Source: Halopenitus sp041821145
GTDB taxonomy: Archaea > Halobacteriota > Halobacteria > Halobacteriales > Haloferacaceae
Length of the DNA: 64,000 nt
Reading direction: 5' to 3'
Assembly (NCBI RefSeq): GCF_041821145.1
Contig: NZ_JBGUBC010000011.1
Location: forward strand, 35,873-99,872
How positions within the stretch are numbered: position 1 is the stretch's first letter; each line of letters starts with the position of its first letter. Below the pieces are notes generated by a model. That model worked only from the letters and a program-made list of their open reading frames with translations, was not told the origin of the DNA and ran no database searches. Of the stretch, positions 1 through 7,629 are shown one piece after another. A program made the position numbers and the translations under genes.

Positions 1-759
1 GTGCTCGTGATCCTGGACGCCTGCCGGGTTGATCTCCTCCGGTCGGTGACGGATGAGTATGCGTTCCTCGGGGAGATAGAACGGATGGAGTCGGTTGGTA
101 GTATGTCCAAGGAGTGGATGGCGAAGACGTTCACGGACGAACACGCCGAGGCGGTGTCGAATACGGCCTATATAACGAGTAACGTCTTTTCGGATCGAAT
201 CCTCTCGGCCGATCGCTTCGGGACCCTCGATGAGGTCTGGCGGTATGCCTGGGACGAGGAGACCGACACGGTCCTGCCGCGTCCGGTCACCGACCGGGCC
301 ATCCGGACCGCTCGCGAGTCGGACCCCGACCGGCTGATCGTCCACTACGTCCAGCCGCATCACCCCTTCGTCGGCCTCGATGCGGGCTTCGACGCCGATC
401 CCTTCGGCCCTGCCCTTTCGGACACTGTCGTTGATGCGCTCCGGAAGGGACGGATCGACTTCGAGACGTTTTGGGCGGCCTATCAGGAGAATCTCCGGCT
501 CGTGCTTGACGAGGTCGAGATCCTCCTCTCGAACGTGGACGCCGAGCGTGTCGCCATCACGGCCGACCACGGTGACGCCCTCGGTGAATGGGGAATCTAC
601 GATCATCCGGTCGGCTGTCTCCACCCGAGCGTTCGAACGGTGCCATGGACGACCACCACGGCCACCGATCAGCGGACCTACGAACCGACGACGGAAAGCG
701 GAGAAAGCGACGACGCCGCGATCCGCGATCGGTTGCAAGCGCTCGGATACGTCGGTTGA
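1..759 (+). CDS. Sulfatase/alkaline-phosphatase-like hydrolase, 5' end cut by window edge
   Basis: The frame is open from base 1 and the first residues read VLVILDACRVD, the inner N-terminal strand and metal-site motif of haloarchaeal sulfatase-like proteins. Family members have residues before this point, so the true start is probably upstream of the window and the GTG at base 1 is not a real start. A second metal-site motif, TADHGDALGEWG, lies near residue 188, followed by a conserved His (YDHP). The fold is that of alkaline phosphatase-type metallohydrolases acting on phosphate, sulfate or phosphonate esters; in haloarchaea such genes often sit in surface-glycan regions. The substrate cannot be told from sequence. 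The stop TGA lies 15 nt before the convergent ilvD stop. Confidence 0.8.
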   Translation: MLVILDACRVDLLRSVTDEYAFLGEIERMESVGSMSKEWMAKTFTDEHAEAVSNTAYITSNVFSDRILSADRFGTLDEVWRYAWDEETDTVLPRPVTDRAIRTARESDPDRLIVHYVQPHHPFVGLDAGFDADPFGPALSDTVVDALRKGRIDFETFWAAYQENLRLVLDEVEILLSNVDAERVAITADHGDALGEWGIYDHPVGCLHPSVRTVPWTTTTATDQRTYEPTTESGESDDAAIRDRLQALGYVG

Positions 760-774
760 GGTCCCGTCGAATCC

Positions 775-2526
775 TCAGCGACGTTGCAATCCCGGATTCG
801 TGACGGCGCCCTCCGCGGCGGAGCCGAAGAAGGCCCCGTATCTCGCCAGAACGCCGGATTCGTAGTTCGGTTCCGGCTCCTCACGCTCCTCGAGGCGTCG
901 TTCGATCTCATCGTCGTCGAGATCGACGTCGAGCGTCCGGTCGGGCACATCGACCGTGACCGTGTCTCCCTCCTCGATTGCGCCGATCGGCCCGCCCACG
1001 AACGCCTCGGGAGCAACGTGGCCGATCATCGGACCGCGAGTCACGCCGGAGAATCGACCGTCGGTGAGAAGCGCCACGTCGTCCTCGTGGCCCTGACCCA
1101 CGACGGCCGCAGTCACGCTGAGCATCTCGCGCATTCCGGGACCTCCTTGGGGTCCCTCGTTGCGGATGACGATCACGTCGCCTGATTCAATATTTCCATC
1201 CTGGACGTACGCCATCGCGTCCTCCTCCCGCTCGAACACGCGGGCCGGCCCCTCGTGATGCATGTGTTCTTGTGAGCCGGTGACCTTCAACACGGCACCG
1301 TCGGGGGCCAGGTTCCCGGTCAGGATCTTGATCGCTCCCTCCTCGTGGATGGGATCGTCGACCGTCCGGAGAAACTCCACGTCGGCGCCGCCGTCGGAAA
1401 GGTCGAACCGTTCGATCTCCTCGCCGAGGGTACGGCCGGTGACGGTCATCGCGTCGCCATGAAGCAGGCCCGCCTCATGGAGTCGCTTCAACACCAGGGG
1501 AACGCCGCCGGCTTCGTGAAGGTGAGTCATCGCGTGATCCCCGCCGGGCTGGAGGTTGGCGATTTTGGGCGTGTTTCGGCTGATCTCGTCGAAGTCCTCG
1601 ATGTCCAGATCGATGCCTGCCTCGGCGGCCATCGCCAACAGGTGGAGCACGCCGTTCGTCGATCCGCCCATCGCAACCTGCAGGGTGATCGCGTTCTCGA
1701 AGCTCTCGCGGCTGAGAATGTCCGAGGGACGGCGCTGTTCGAGCACCACCTCGATCGCGAGTTCGCCGGCCTCGGCGGCGACGTCGTATCGCTCCTCGTC
1801 CTCGGCTGGTGGGCTCGCCGAGCCGAGCGGGGCGAGTCCGATCACCTCGGAAATGGACGCCATCGTGTTGGCGGTGAACATCCCGCCACAGGATCCCGCT
1901 CCCGGGCAGGCGGTGCGTTCCAGCGAGTCGAGTTCCTCCTCGGTCATGTCACCGACGGCGACCGCGCCGACCGCCTCCGCGACGTGCTGGGTCGTGACCT
2001 CTCGCCCCTCGTGTTCGCCGGGTTTGATCGAGCCGCCGTACAGGAAGACGGAGGGGAGGTCCGTCCGGATGGCGGCCATCATCATCCCGGGAAGGTTCTT
2101 GTCACAGCCCGCGACGGTGACGAGCCCGTCGAGGTACTCGCCGATCGACACTAACTCGACGGAGTCGGCGATCATTTCCCGGGAGGTCAGCGAGGTCTTC
2201 ATCCCTTCCGTCCCCTGCGAGATGGCGTCGGAGATAGTGATCGTACCGAACTCGATGGGCATCCCGCCGTTCTCGTCGATTGCGGCGTGGGCTCTTGCGC
2301 CGACGTCGTCGAGATGGACGTTACACGGCGTGATGTCCGCCGCTGGATTGGGGATCCCGATCATCGGTGAAGAGAGGTCATCGTCGTCGTACCCCATCGC
2401 ACGAAACATCGCACGATGGCCGGCCCGATCGAGCCCCTCCGTCACCTCGCGGCTACGGAGCTGTTCCGGTTTATCGTCGCGGTCCAGATAGGTTTGCTCC
2501 TCGTCGGTGGATTGGTTGTTGCTCAC
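775..2526 (-). CDS. ilvD: Dihydroxy-acid dehydratase
   Basis: IlvD converts 2,3-dihydroxy-isovalerate and 2,3-dihydroxy-3-methylvalerate to 2-oxo acids in valine and isoleucine synthesis, and supplies 2-oxoisovalerate for pantothenate. The 583-residue product has the expected length and the three cluster-ligand cysteines: PCN (C68), GCDKNLPG (C141) and CPGAGSCGG (C213). GGSTN and the C-terminal DGRFSGVTRGP motif are also present. The start is GTG (MSNNQSTDEE); a TATA-like ttaaat centred 27 nt upstream supports it and implies a leaderless mRNA. Monocistronic and convergent with the preceding gene. Confidence 0.97.
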   Translation of the reverse strand: MSNNQSTDEEQTYLDRDDKPEQLRSREVTEGLDRAGHRAMFRAMGYDDDDLSSPMIGIPNPAADITPCNVHLDDVGARAHAAIDENGGMPIEFGTITISDAISQGTEGMKTSLTSREMIADSVELVSIGEYLDGLVTVAGCDKNLPGMMMAAIRTDLPSVFLYGGSIKPGEHEGREVTTQHVAEAVGAVAVGDMTEEELDSLERTACPGAGSCGGMFTANTMASISEVIGLAPLGSASPPAEDEERYDVAAEAGELAIEVVLEQRRPSDILSRESFENAITLQVAMGGSTNGVLHLLAMAAEAGIDLDIEDFDEISRNTPKIANLQPGGDHAMTHLHEAGGVPLVLKRLHEAGLLHGDAMTVTGRTLGEEIERFDLSDGGADVEFLRTVDDPIHEEGAIKILTGNLAPDGAVLKVTGSQEHMHHEGPARVFEREEDAMAYVQDGNIESGDVIVIRNEGPQGGPGMREMLSVTAAVVGQGHEDDVALLTDGRFSGVTRGPMIGHVAPEAFVGGPIGAIEEGDTVTVDVPDRTLDVDLDDDEIERRLEEREEPEPNYESGVLARYGAFFGSAAEGAVTNPGLQRR

Positions 2527-2548
2527 ACACGATACGATGGACGCGTCG

Positions 2549-2558
2549 ACTTAAATCC
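2549..2558 (-). promoter_or_regulatory. TATA box of ilvD
   Basis: Minus-strand ggatttaagt centred about 27 nt before the GTG start of ilvD. The spacing is that of a leaderless haloarchaeal promoter. Confidence 0.6.
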
Positions 2559-2666
2559 GTTTGACTCGCCGGCCCCGGGTGCCGTAACGGGATTCCCCGA
2601 GAGGTCAGCGAGGTCCTCGAGGAACGGCGGGAAAGTCCTAAGCCGCTGGCTCACTCCTCCATCGAT

Positions 2667-3494
2667 ATGCAACCGCTCTCGATACTTGGCACGGGTGCCG
2701 ACGATCTTGCCGACCGCCTCGTGGACCGTCTGGCCGAGCGCACGGACGACGGTGTGGTGCAGGTGGACGCAGCCGCCGATACGAACGACGATGGAGCCGT
2801 CGACGCGCTCACGGCGCGGTCGAGAGCCGACACTGCCGTCCGATTGGACGAGGACGGAACGTGGACGGCAGCGGGAACGGACGCGGATCTCACGGCGCTT
2901 CTCGACCGATTCGCACCGACCCACGACTACCTGATCGTCACCGGTCGGACGCGGCTTCGCGTTCCGACCGTGCTCGTTGACGACGATCGAACTCCGGAGG
3001 ACGTCGCCGGGACCGTCGTTCACGAACTCGAGGATCCGGCCGCGGTCGACATCGACGACCTCATCAACGTGATCGATGCCGCAGAGCCGTGGATCACTCT
3101 TGAGGAACTGATCGCGCGCGTCAAGGAGGGAGAGGGCGCGGATCGGTCGGGGGCGATCGCCACCTTCACCGGCCGGGTTCGGGCGCGTGACGCTCCCGAG
3201 GACGATCGGACGACGCATCTCGCCTTCGAGCGCTATGAGGGCGTCGCCGCCGATCGGATGGACGCGATCGCCACCGAACTCGAGGCGCGTGAGGGCGTCT
3301 TCGACGTTCGAATGCACCACCGTACCGGCGTGATCCCGGACGGCGAGGACATCGTCTTCGTCGTGGTGTTGGCGGGCCACCGCGACGAGGCGTTTCGAAC
3401 GGTCAAAGACGGGATCGATCGGCTCAAAGAATGGGTTCCGATCTTCAAAAAGGAGACCACGGAGCGCGAGGAGTTCTGGGTACACGAACGGTGA
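2667..3494 (+). CDS. moaE: MobB-like/MoaE fusion, molybdopterin synthase large subunit
   Basis: Residues about 143-275 are MoaE, the catalytic subunit that adds two sulfurs to precursor Z (cPMP) to make molybdopterin, working with a MoaD-type sulfur carrier. GAIATFTGRVR, FERYEG, HRTGVIPDGED and LKEWVPIFKKE are visible, with lysines K254 and K261 at the active-site positions. Residues 1-130 resemble MobB, the GTP-binding adaptor of molybdenum cofactor guanylation, but the P-loop region reads LGTGADDLADRL with no GKT/S, so this half probably does not bind nucleotide normally. A MobB-MoaE arrangement is known in haloarchaea. moaA lies 40 kb away in the same window. A weak TATA-like cctaag lies 25-30 nt upstream. 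Confidence 0.9.
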   Translation: MQPLSILGTGADDLADRLVDRLAERTDDGVVQVDAAADTNDDGAVDALTARSRADTAVRLDEDGTWTAAGTDADLTALLDRFAPTHDYLIVTGRTRLRVPTVLVDDDRTPEDVAGTVVHELEDPAAVDIDDLINVIDAAEPWITLEELIARVKEGEGADRSGAIATFTGRVRARDAPEDDRTTHLAFERYEGVAADRMDAIATELEAREGVFDVRMHHRTGVIPDGEDIVFVVVLAGHRDEAFRTVKDGIDRLKEWVPIFKKETTEREEFWVHER

Positions 3495-3616
3495 GCATGT
3501 CGAATCCACGTCCGATGACTCGATGACGGGAACGGGGGAGACCCTACGAACGTCTGACGTCAGTCATCCGGGCGGCTGACGCGGGTTTTTCTTGCCGGAG
3601 TCCATCGGCTTCGAGC

Positions 3617-3784
3617 ATGCCCGCCATAACGGAGTCGCTCGTGCGATCCACCTCTCGTTCCGGTCGATCATCCGGGAATCCGCGTTCCTCCATCGATCGT
3701 GGCGACGTTCACCGGGACTCAACGCGGCCATCAACCGGTTGGAAATCGGCTTCCCCGCGGGACGTACTGCAACAGCGGAGGTGA
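3617..3784 (+). CDS. Candidate small protein upstream of the membrane protein gene
   Basis: An open frame of 55 codons begins ATG (MPAITESLVRST) and ends RDVLQQRR-stop. Its TGA stop lies inside the strong Shine-Dalgarno sequence GGAGGTGA of the next gene, an arrangement typical of translational coupling. The product is basic and Ser/Arg-rich, unlike the acidic proteome, and no domain is recognised, so it could be a chance frame or a leader peptide. Its main support is position: a ribosome finishing here would be delivered to the next start codon. Confidence 0.3.
   Translation: MPAITESLVRSTSRSGRSSGNPRSSIDRGDVHRDSTRPSTGWKSASPRDVLQQRR
3777..3784 (+). promoter_or_regulatory. Strong Shine-Dalgarno sequence GGAGGTGA
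   Basis: GGAGGTGA ends 6 nt before the ATG at 3791, a near-perfect match to the 3' end of 16S rRNA. It fixes that start and shows that the gene is read from a leadered or polycistronic mRNA, in contrast to the leaderless genes around it. Confidence 0.8.
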
Positions 3785-3790
3785 TCGCTC

Positions 3791-4387
3791 ATGTCGGATG
3801 CCGATCCCGCCGAAACCGGGGATGCGAGTGGATCCACAGGCTTCTCGCTTCGATCGATACGTGAGGGAGCGATCGGGGGCATCGCAGCCTACGCGTTCGG
3901 CTACCTCCTCACGTACCTCTGGAAGGCTGGCGAGTATCGGGAGACGATCGAGCGGATTGGGCCGATCGCCGAGCTGTTCGGCGTGGAAACGCCGGCTCCC
4001 TGGCGGATCGTTGGCTGGCTGTTCTACAACGCCCACGCGGTGGCCGCCTACGTCGACATGGGGATCACCAGCACTTACATCGACCTGATCGCACGGGGTG
4101 ACGGTCCCCTGGAGATCCTCTATCTCGTCCCCCCGCTGTCGCTTGCGGCCGCGGGATACCTCGTCGTTCGACGCCTCGGACCCGTCACGTCGGTCGTCGA
4201 GGCGATCCGGCTCGGTCCGATGGTCACGATCGGGTACCTTCCCATCGTCGTCGTCGGGGTCTTCGCGTTCCGCGTCAACGGGTCGGGACCGGAGCTCGTC
4301 CCCTCGCTGCTGCTTGCCGGGATCGTCTACCCGATCGCCTTCGGCGGGATCGGCGGCGCGATCGCCTACGCAATGGACCGCCGGTAG
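3791..4387 (+). CDS. Small multi-pass membrane protein, function unknown
   Basis: A 198-residue protein with a polar 20-residue N-terminus and about five hydrophobic segments (near 27-45, 72-90, 107-127, 145-161 and 170-193). The last is Gly-rich (GGIGGAIAYAMD), a packing pattern seen in many haloarchaeal membrane proteins. No catalytic or transport motif is recognised. The ATG is fixed by the Shine-Dalgarno 6 nt upstream. A possible 55-codon frame precedes it; the next gene has its own promoter, so this is probably the end of a one- or two-gene unit. Confidence 0.8.
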   Translation: MSDADPAETGDASGSTGFSLRSIREGAIGGIAAYAFGYLLTYLWKAGEYRETIERIGPIAELFGVETPAPWRIVGWLFYNAHAVAAYVDMGITSTYIDLIARGDGPLEILYLVPPLSLAAAGYLVVRRLGPVTSVVEAIRLGPMVTIGYLPIVVVGVFAFRVNGSGPELVPSLLLAGIVYPIAFGGIGGAIAYAMDRR

Positions 4388-4518
4388 CGGCTACAGATAC
4401 CGGACGCGACTAGTGGAACAGGTAGCGACCTCGAACGCCAAAGTGAACCGAAAAGCCGTCATTTCTCACCCAAACTCTCGGACGTCACCCCTGAAATGGG
4501 TACACACACCACGAAAAC

Positions 4519-4527
4519 GCTTAAACG
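4519..4527 (+). promoter_or_regulatory. TATA box of the GTPBP1-like gene
   Basis: Sequence gcttaaacg centred 27 nt before the ATG at 4550. This decides between that ATG and the in-frame ATG at 4496, which would place the TATA box inside the coding sequence. Confidence 0.6.
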
Positions 4528-4549
4528 CCGATGTGGCTTACGGGTGGGT

Positions 4550-6265
4550 ATGAGCGCGGACCGGTCTGTCCTTCGACAGGCCATAGAGCGCGGAGAACGC
4601 GACGGTGGCGCGATCGAGTTTAAAGAACGGCTCAACCGGGAGGTCCACCTCGTGGACGGGCGAAAGGAATCGCTCGCCGCACAGCTTCGCCATCGCGTCC
4701 TTTCGGGCGACGGAGAGGCGACCTACGTCATCGGCGTCACCGACGACGGCGGACTCGCCGGAATCGCTCCCGAATGCTTCTCCGAGACGATGGACGTGCT
4801 CTCGCTGCTCGCCGAGGAGGCGGATGCCCACATCCACGACGTCGACACGTGGGGCGTTTCCAGGGACGATGCGATGGACGACCGCCGCTCCATCGAGGAG
4901 ACGGCAGCCCCCGATGAACCCGGGAGGGTCGCTCACGAGAACGGAGCCGACCGTGGACTCGTGGGGATCGCAACGATTCGCGAGGGTGCCGTCCTGGAGA
5001 CCGACGACACGCACGTGGTCATCGGCACCGCCGGCCACGTCGATCACGGAAAGTCGACCCTCGTCGGCTCGCTCGTCACCGGACAGGCCGACGACGGCCA
5101 GGGCGGAACGCGGGGATTCCTCGACGTTCAGCCCCACGAGATCGAACGCGGACTCTCCGCCGACCTCTCGTATGCCGTCTATGGGTTCGAGGACGAGGAC
5201 CCGGTCCGCATGGACAACCCTCACCGCAAGCAGGACCGCGCCCGGATCGTCGAGGAGGCGGATCGACTGGTCTCGTTCGTCGATACGGTCGGCCACGAGC
5301 CGTGGCTGCGGACGACGATCCGCGGGCTCGTCGGCCAGCGGATCGATTACGGGCTGCTCGTCGTCGCCGCTGACGACGGCCCAACGCGAACGACCCGCGA
5401 GCACCTCGGGATCCTCCTGGCCATGGAACTGCCGACGATCGTCGCGGTGACGAAGACCGACCTCGTCTCCGAGGACCGAATCGAGGAGGTGACTCGCGAG
5501 ATCGAGTCCTTGCTTCGCGACGTCGACCGAACGCCCCTGCCGGTCGATCGACATGGCGTCGAAGCCGCCATCGATGAGATCGGCGAGTCAGTCGTCCCGA
5601 TCGTCGAGACGAGCGCGGTGACGGGAGCCGGGCTCGAGACTCTCGATACCCTCTTTGGGTCGTTGCCGAAGCGGTCGCTCCCCGATCGTGAGGAGTTTCG
5701 GATGTACATCGATCGCACCTACGACGTCAAGGGCGTCGGTGCGGTGGCCTCCGGAACGGTGAACTCCGGCGCCGTCGAGACCGGCGACGAGTTGCTCGTG
5801 GGTCCGATGAACGACGGGTCGTTTCGGGAGGTCGATGTGCGGTCGATCGAGATGCACTACCACCGCGTCGATCGGGCGACGGCGGGGCGGATCGTCGGGA
5901 TCGCCCTGAAGGGGATTCCGGAGTCGGCACTGGAACGCGGGATGGTGCTGCTCCCGCGGACGGCCGACCCCGACCCGGTCCGGGAGTTCGAGGCCGAGGT
6001 CATGGTCCTCAACCATCCGACGCGAATTCGATCGGGATACGAACCGGTCGTTCACCTCGAGACGGCGAGTGAGGCGGCCGAGTTCACCCCGGAGGACGGT
6101 AGGCTCCTTCCCGGCGACACCGGCCGCACGCGAGTCCGATTCAAGTTCCGCCCGTATCTCGTCGAGGAAGGACAGCGGTTCGTCTTTCGAGAGGGATCGA
6201 GCAAGGGCGTCGGGACCGTGACCGGCGTCGACGGCCTTTCCGATCCCCCACCGGCCGACGACTGA
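4550..6265 (+). CDS. GTPBP1-family translational GTPase
   Basis: A 571-residue GTPase of the EF-1alpha/GTPBP1 branch. The G1 loop GHVDHGKS lies near residue 162, the G3 motif DTVGHEPW near 245 and the G4 motif TKTD near 300, followed by two beta-barrel domains as in EF-Tu. The first 150 residues are a family-specific extension (GAIEFKERLNREVHLVDGRK). Eukaryotic GTPBP1/2 act in ribosome rescue and mRNA turnover; the archaeal role is not established. The ATG at 4550 is chosen over 4496 because a TATA box sits 27 nt before it and the 18 residues between are basic and not family-like. Confidence 0.9.
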   Translation: MSADRSVLRQAIERGERDGGAIEFKERLNREVHLVDGRKESLAAQLRHRVLSGDGEATYVIGVTDDGGLAGIAPECFSETMDVLSLLAEEADAHIHDVDTWGVSRDDAMDDRRSIEETAAPDEPGRVAHENGADRGLVGIATIREGAVLETDDTHVVIGTAGHVDHGKSTLVGSLVTGQADDGQGGTRGFLDVQPHEIERGLSADLSYAVYGFEDEDPVRMDNPHRKQDRARIVEEADRLVSFVDTVGHEPWLRTTIRGLVGQRIDYGLLVVAADDGPTRTTREHLGILLAMELPTIVAVTKTDLVSEDRIEEVTREIESLLRDVDRTPLPVDRHGVEAAIDEIGESVVPIVETSAVTGAGLETLDTLFGSLPKRSLPDREEFRMYIDRTYDVKGVGAVASGTVNSGAVETGDELLVGPMNDGSFREVDVRSIEMHYHRVDRATAGRIVGIALKGIPESALERGMVLLPRTADPDPVREFEAEVMVLNHPTRIRSGYEPVVHLETASEAAEFTPEDGRLLPGDTGRTRVRFKFRPYLVEEGQRFVFREGSSKGVGTVTGVDGLSDPPPADD

Positions 6266-6299
6266 GCGGCGTTTGATCGCCGTCGAGGATCGCAGTAGG

Positions 6300-6308
6300 T
6301 ACTTTTAA
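6300..6308 (+). promoter_or_regulatory. TATA box of the mgtE-like pair
   Basis: Sequence tacttttaa centred about 28 nt before the ATG at 6333; leaderless geometry. Confidence 0.55.
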
Positions 6309-6332
6309 CTTCGAATTCGAACAGAATGTACC

Positions 6333-6902
6333 ATGAACGTCCGCGAGGAGTTCGTATCCATCTATCGGGAGTCACTCCCGGTTCTCCTCGTCGCGCTTGG
6401 GGGCGGGCTCTTCTCGGGAGTCATTCTGGAGGAACTGCTCGCGAGCATCGAGCGGTTTCCGGGACTGTTGGTGATGGTTCCAGTGTTCCTTGCGACTCGC
6501 GGGAACGTCTACGGGGCGCTCGGCGGACGAATATCGAGTGGGCTCCATCAGGGCCTCATTGAACCTCGTCTGGAGTGGAATGACCGCCTCGTCAACGCCG
6601 TCGTTGCCTCCTTCATCAACGCGATCGGCATCTCCGTCGTGATCGCGATCATCTCCTGGCTCGCGTTGCTGGGTTTGGGTCGTGAGTCCGCACATCCGCT
6701 CGAGTTCCTCGCGATCATGCTCATCTCGGGTGTGTTGACCTCGATCGTCTTGATCTTCGGCATGCTCTCGTTGCTCTTCGTGGGCTACACCCGGGGACAC
6801 GATCCGGACAACCTCGTCGGGCCGATCGTCACCACGCTCGGTGACGTCTTCGGGATGGCGTTCCTCCTCGTCGCCGTCGGCACCGTCGAGGTGATCGGCT
6901 GA
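6333..6902 (+). CDS. MgtE-type divalent cation transporter, membrane domain only (first half)
   Basis: A 189-residue hydrophobic protein matching one MgtE transmembrane domain, with about five helices and the conserved LATRGNVYGALGGR segment (near residue 50) that in MgtE lines the Mg2+ pore. The cytoplasmic N domain and CBS pair that sense Mg2+ in bacterial MgtE are absent. Its TGA overlaps the next gene's ATG by one base, and that gene encodes a second MgtE domain, so the two probably form a heterodimeric channel. Likely role: Mg2+ or related divalent cation passage. Confidence 0.88.
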   Translation: MNVREEFVSIYRESLPVLLVALGGGLFSGVILEELLASIERFPGLLVMVPVFLATRGNVYGALGGRISSGLHQGLIEPRLEWNDRLVNAVVASFINAIGISVVIAIISWLALLGLGRESAHPLEFLAIMLISGVLTSIVLIFGMLSLLFVGYTRGHDPDNLVGPIVTTLGDVFGMAFLLVAVGTVEVIG

Positions 6903-7480
6903 TGGCCGATCCGGGGGGATCGCTCGGGTCGTGGTCGACTCGCCGCATCATCCGGAACATGTTTCCGCTTCTCGTCGTACTCTCGGTGATCGTGTTGTGG
7001 GCCGGGATCACCCTCGAGGGTGCCGAGGAGTTGCTCGCCGAGTACGGTCTGCTCGCGGTGATGGTCCCGGTCATGGTCGGCATGGGGGGCAACCTCGGAG
7101 CCATCCTGAGCGCGCGGCTCACGACCCGGTTGCACCTCGGAACCACCGAGTTCGACCCGCGGGATCGACACCTGTGGGCGACTGTGAGCGCGATACTCGC
7201 GCTGGCGGCGACGGTCTTTTCGACCCTCGCGGTCACCGTCTGGCTGTTCGGTCGGATCGTGGGCGGCGGCCTGCCGCTTTCGACGATACTGTTCATCTCG
7301 CTTTCGAGCGGGCTGTCGGTCGCGATCATCGCCGTCTGTTTCGCCATCGCGGCCACCTACGGTTCCTACCGACTTGGCATCGACCCGGACGATACGACGA
7401 TCCCGATCGTGACGAACGTGGTCGACGTCTTCGGCATGCTCATCTTCCTCGGCATCTCGCGGTGGACCCTCGGGGTTTGA
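6902..7480 (+). CDS. MgtE-type divalent cation transporter, membrane domain only (second half)
   Basis: A 192-residue partner of the preceding gene, with the same MgtE membrane fold. The pore-type segment reads VGMGGNLGAILSAR (near residue 59) and a conserved DPDDTTIPIVTNVVD precedes the last helix. No CBS or N domain is present, so gating cannot work as in Thermus MgtE. The one-base overlap with the upstream gene implies coupled translation and equal dosage. Confidence 0.88.
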   Translation: MADPGGSLGSWSTRRIIRNMFPLLVVLSVIVLWAGITLEGAEELLAEYGLLAVMVPVMVGMGGNLGAILSARLTTRLHLGTTEFDPRDRHLWATVSAILALAATVFSTLAVTVWLFGRIVGGGLPLSTILFISLSSGLSVAIIAVCFAIAATYGSYRLGIDPDDTTIPIVTNVVDVFGMLIFLGISRWTLGV

Positions 7481-7599
7481 ACCGGTATCGAGTCTCGCTC
7501 TGCCCGAGTTGAAGATTCGGATATCCCACCCGAATTGGGAACCCGGAAAGAGCGATCGAGCGCGTGTGAGAGTCTCGCAGTCGCCGGCGGTCCCGAAAC

Positions 7600-7608
7600 C
7601 GTTTAGGT
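7600..7608 (+). promoter_or_regulatory. TATA box of the pyrG operon
   Basis: Sequence cgtttaggt centred about 27 nt before the pyrG ATG; leaderless spacing. Confidence 0.55.
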
Positions 7609-7629
7609 GGACGCTCGCGCACGGTCGGT

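Noticed and set aside
4496..4549. Upstream ATG (4496) as start of the GTPBP1-like gene
   Set aside because: It would put the TATA box at 4519-4527 inside the coding sequence and add 18 basic residues unlike the family.
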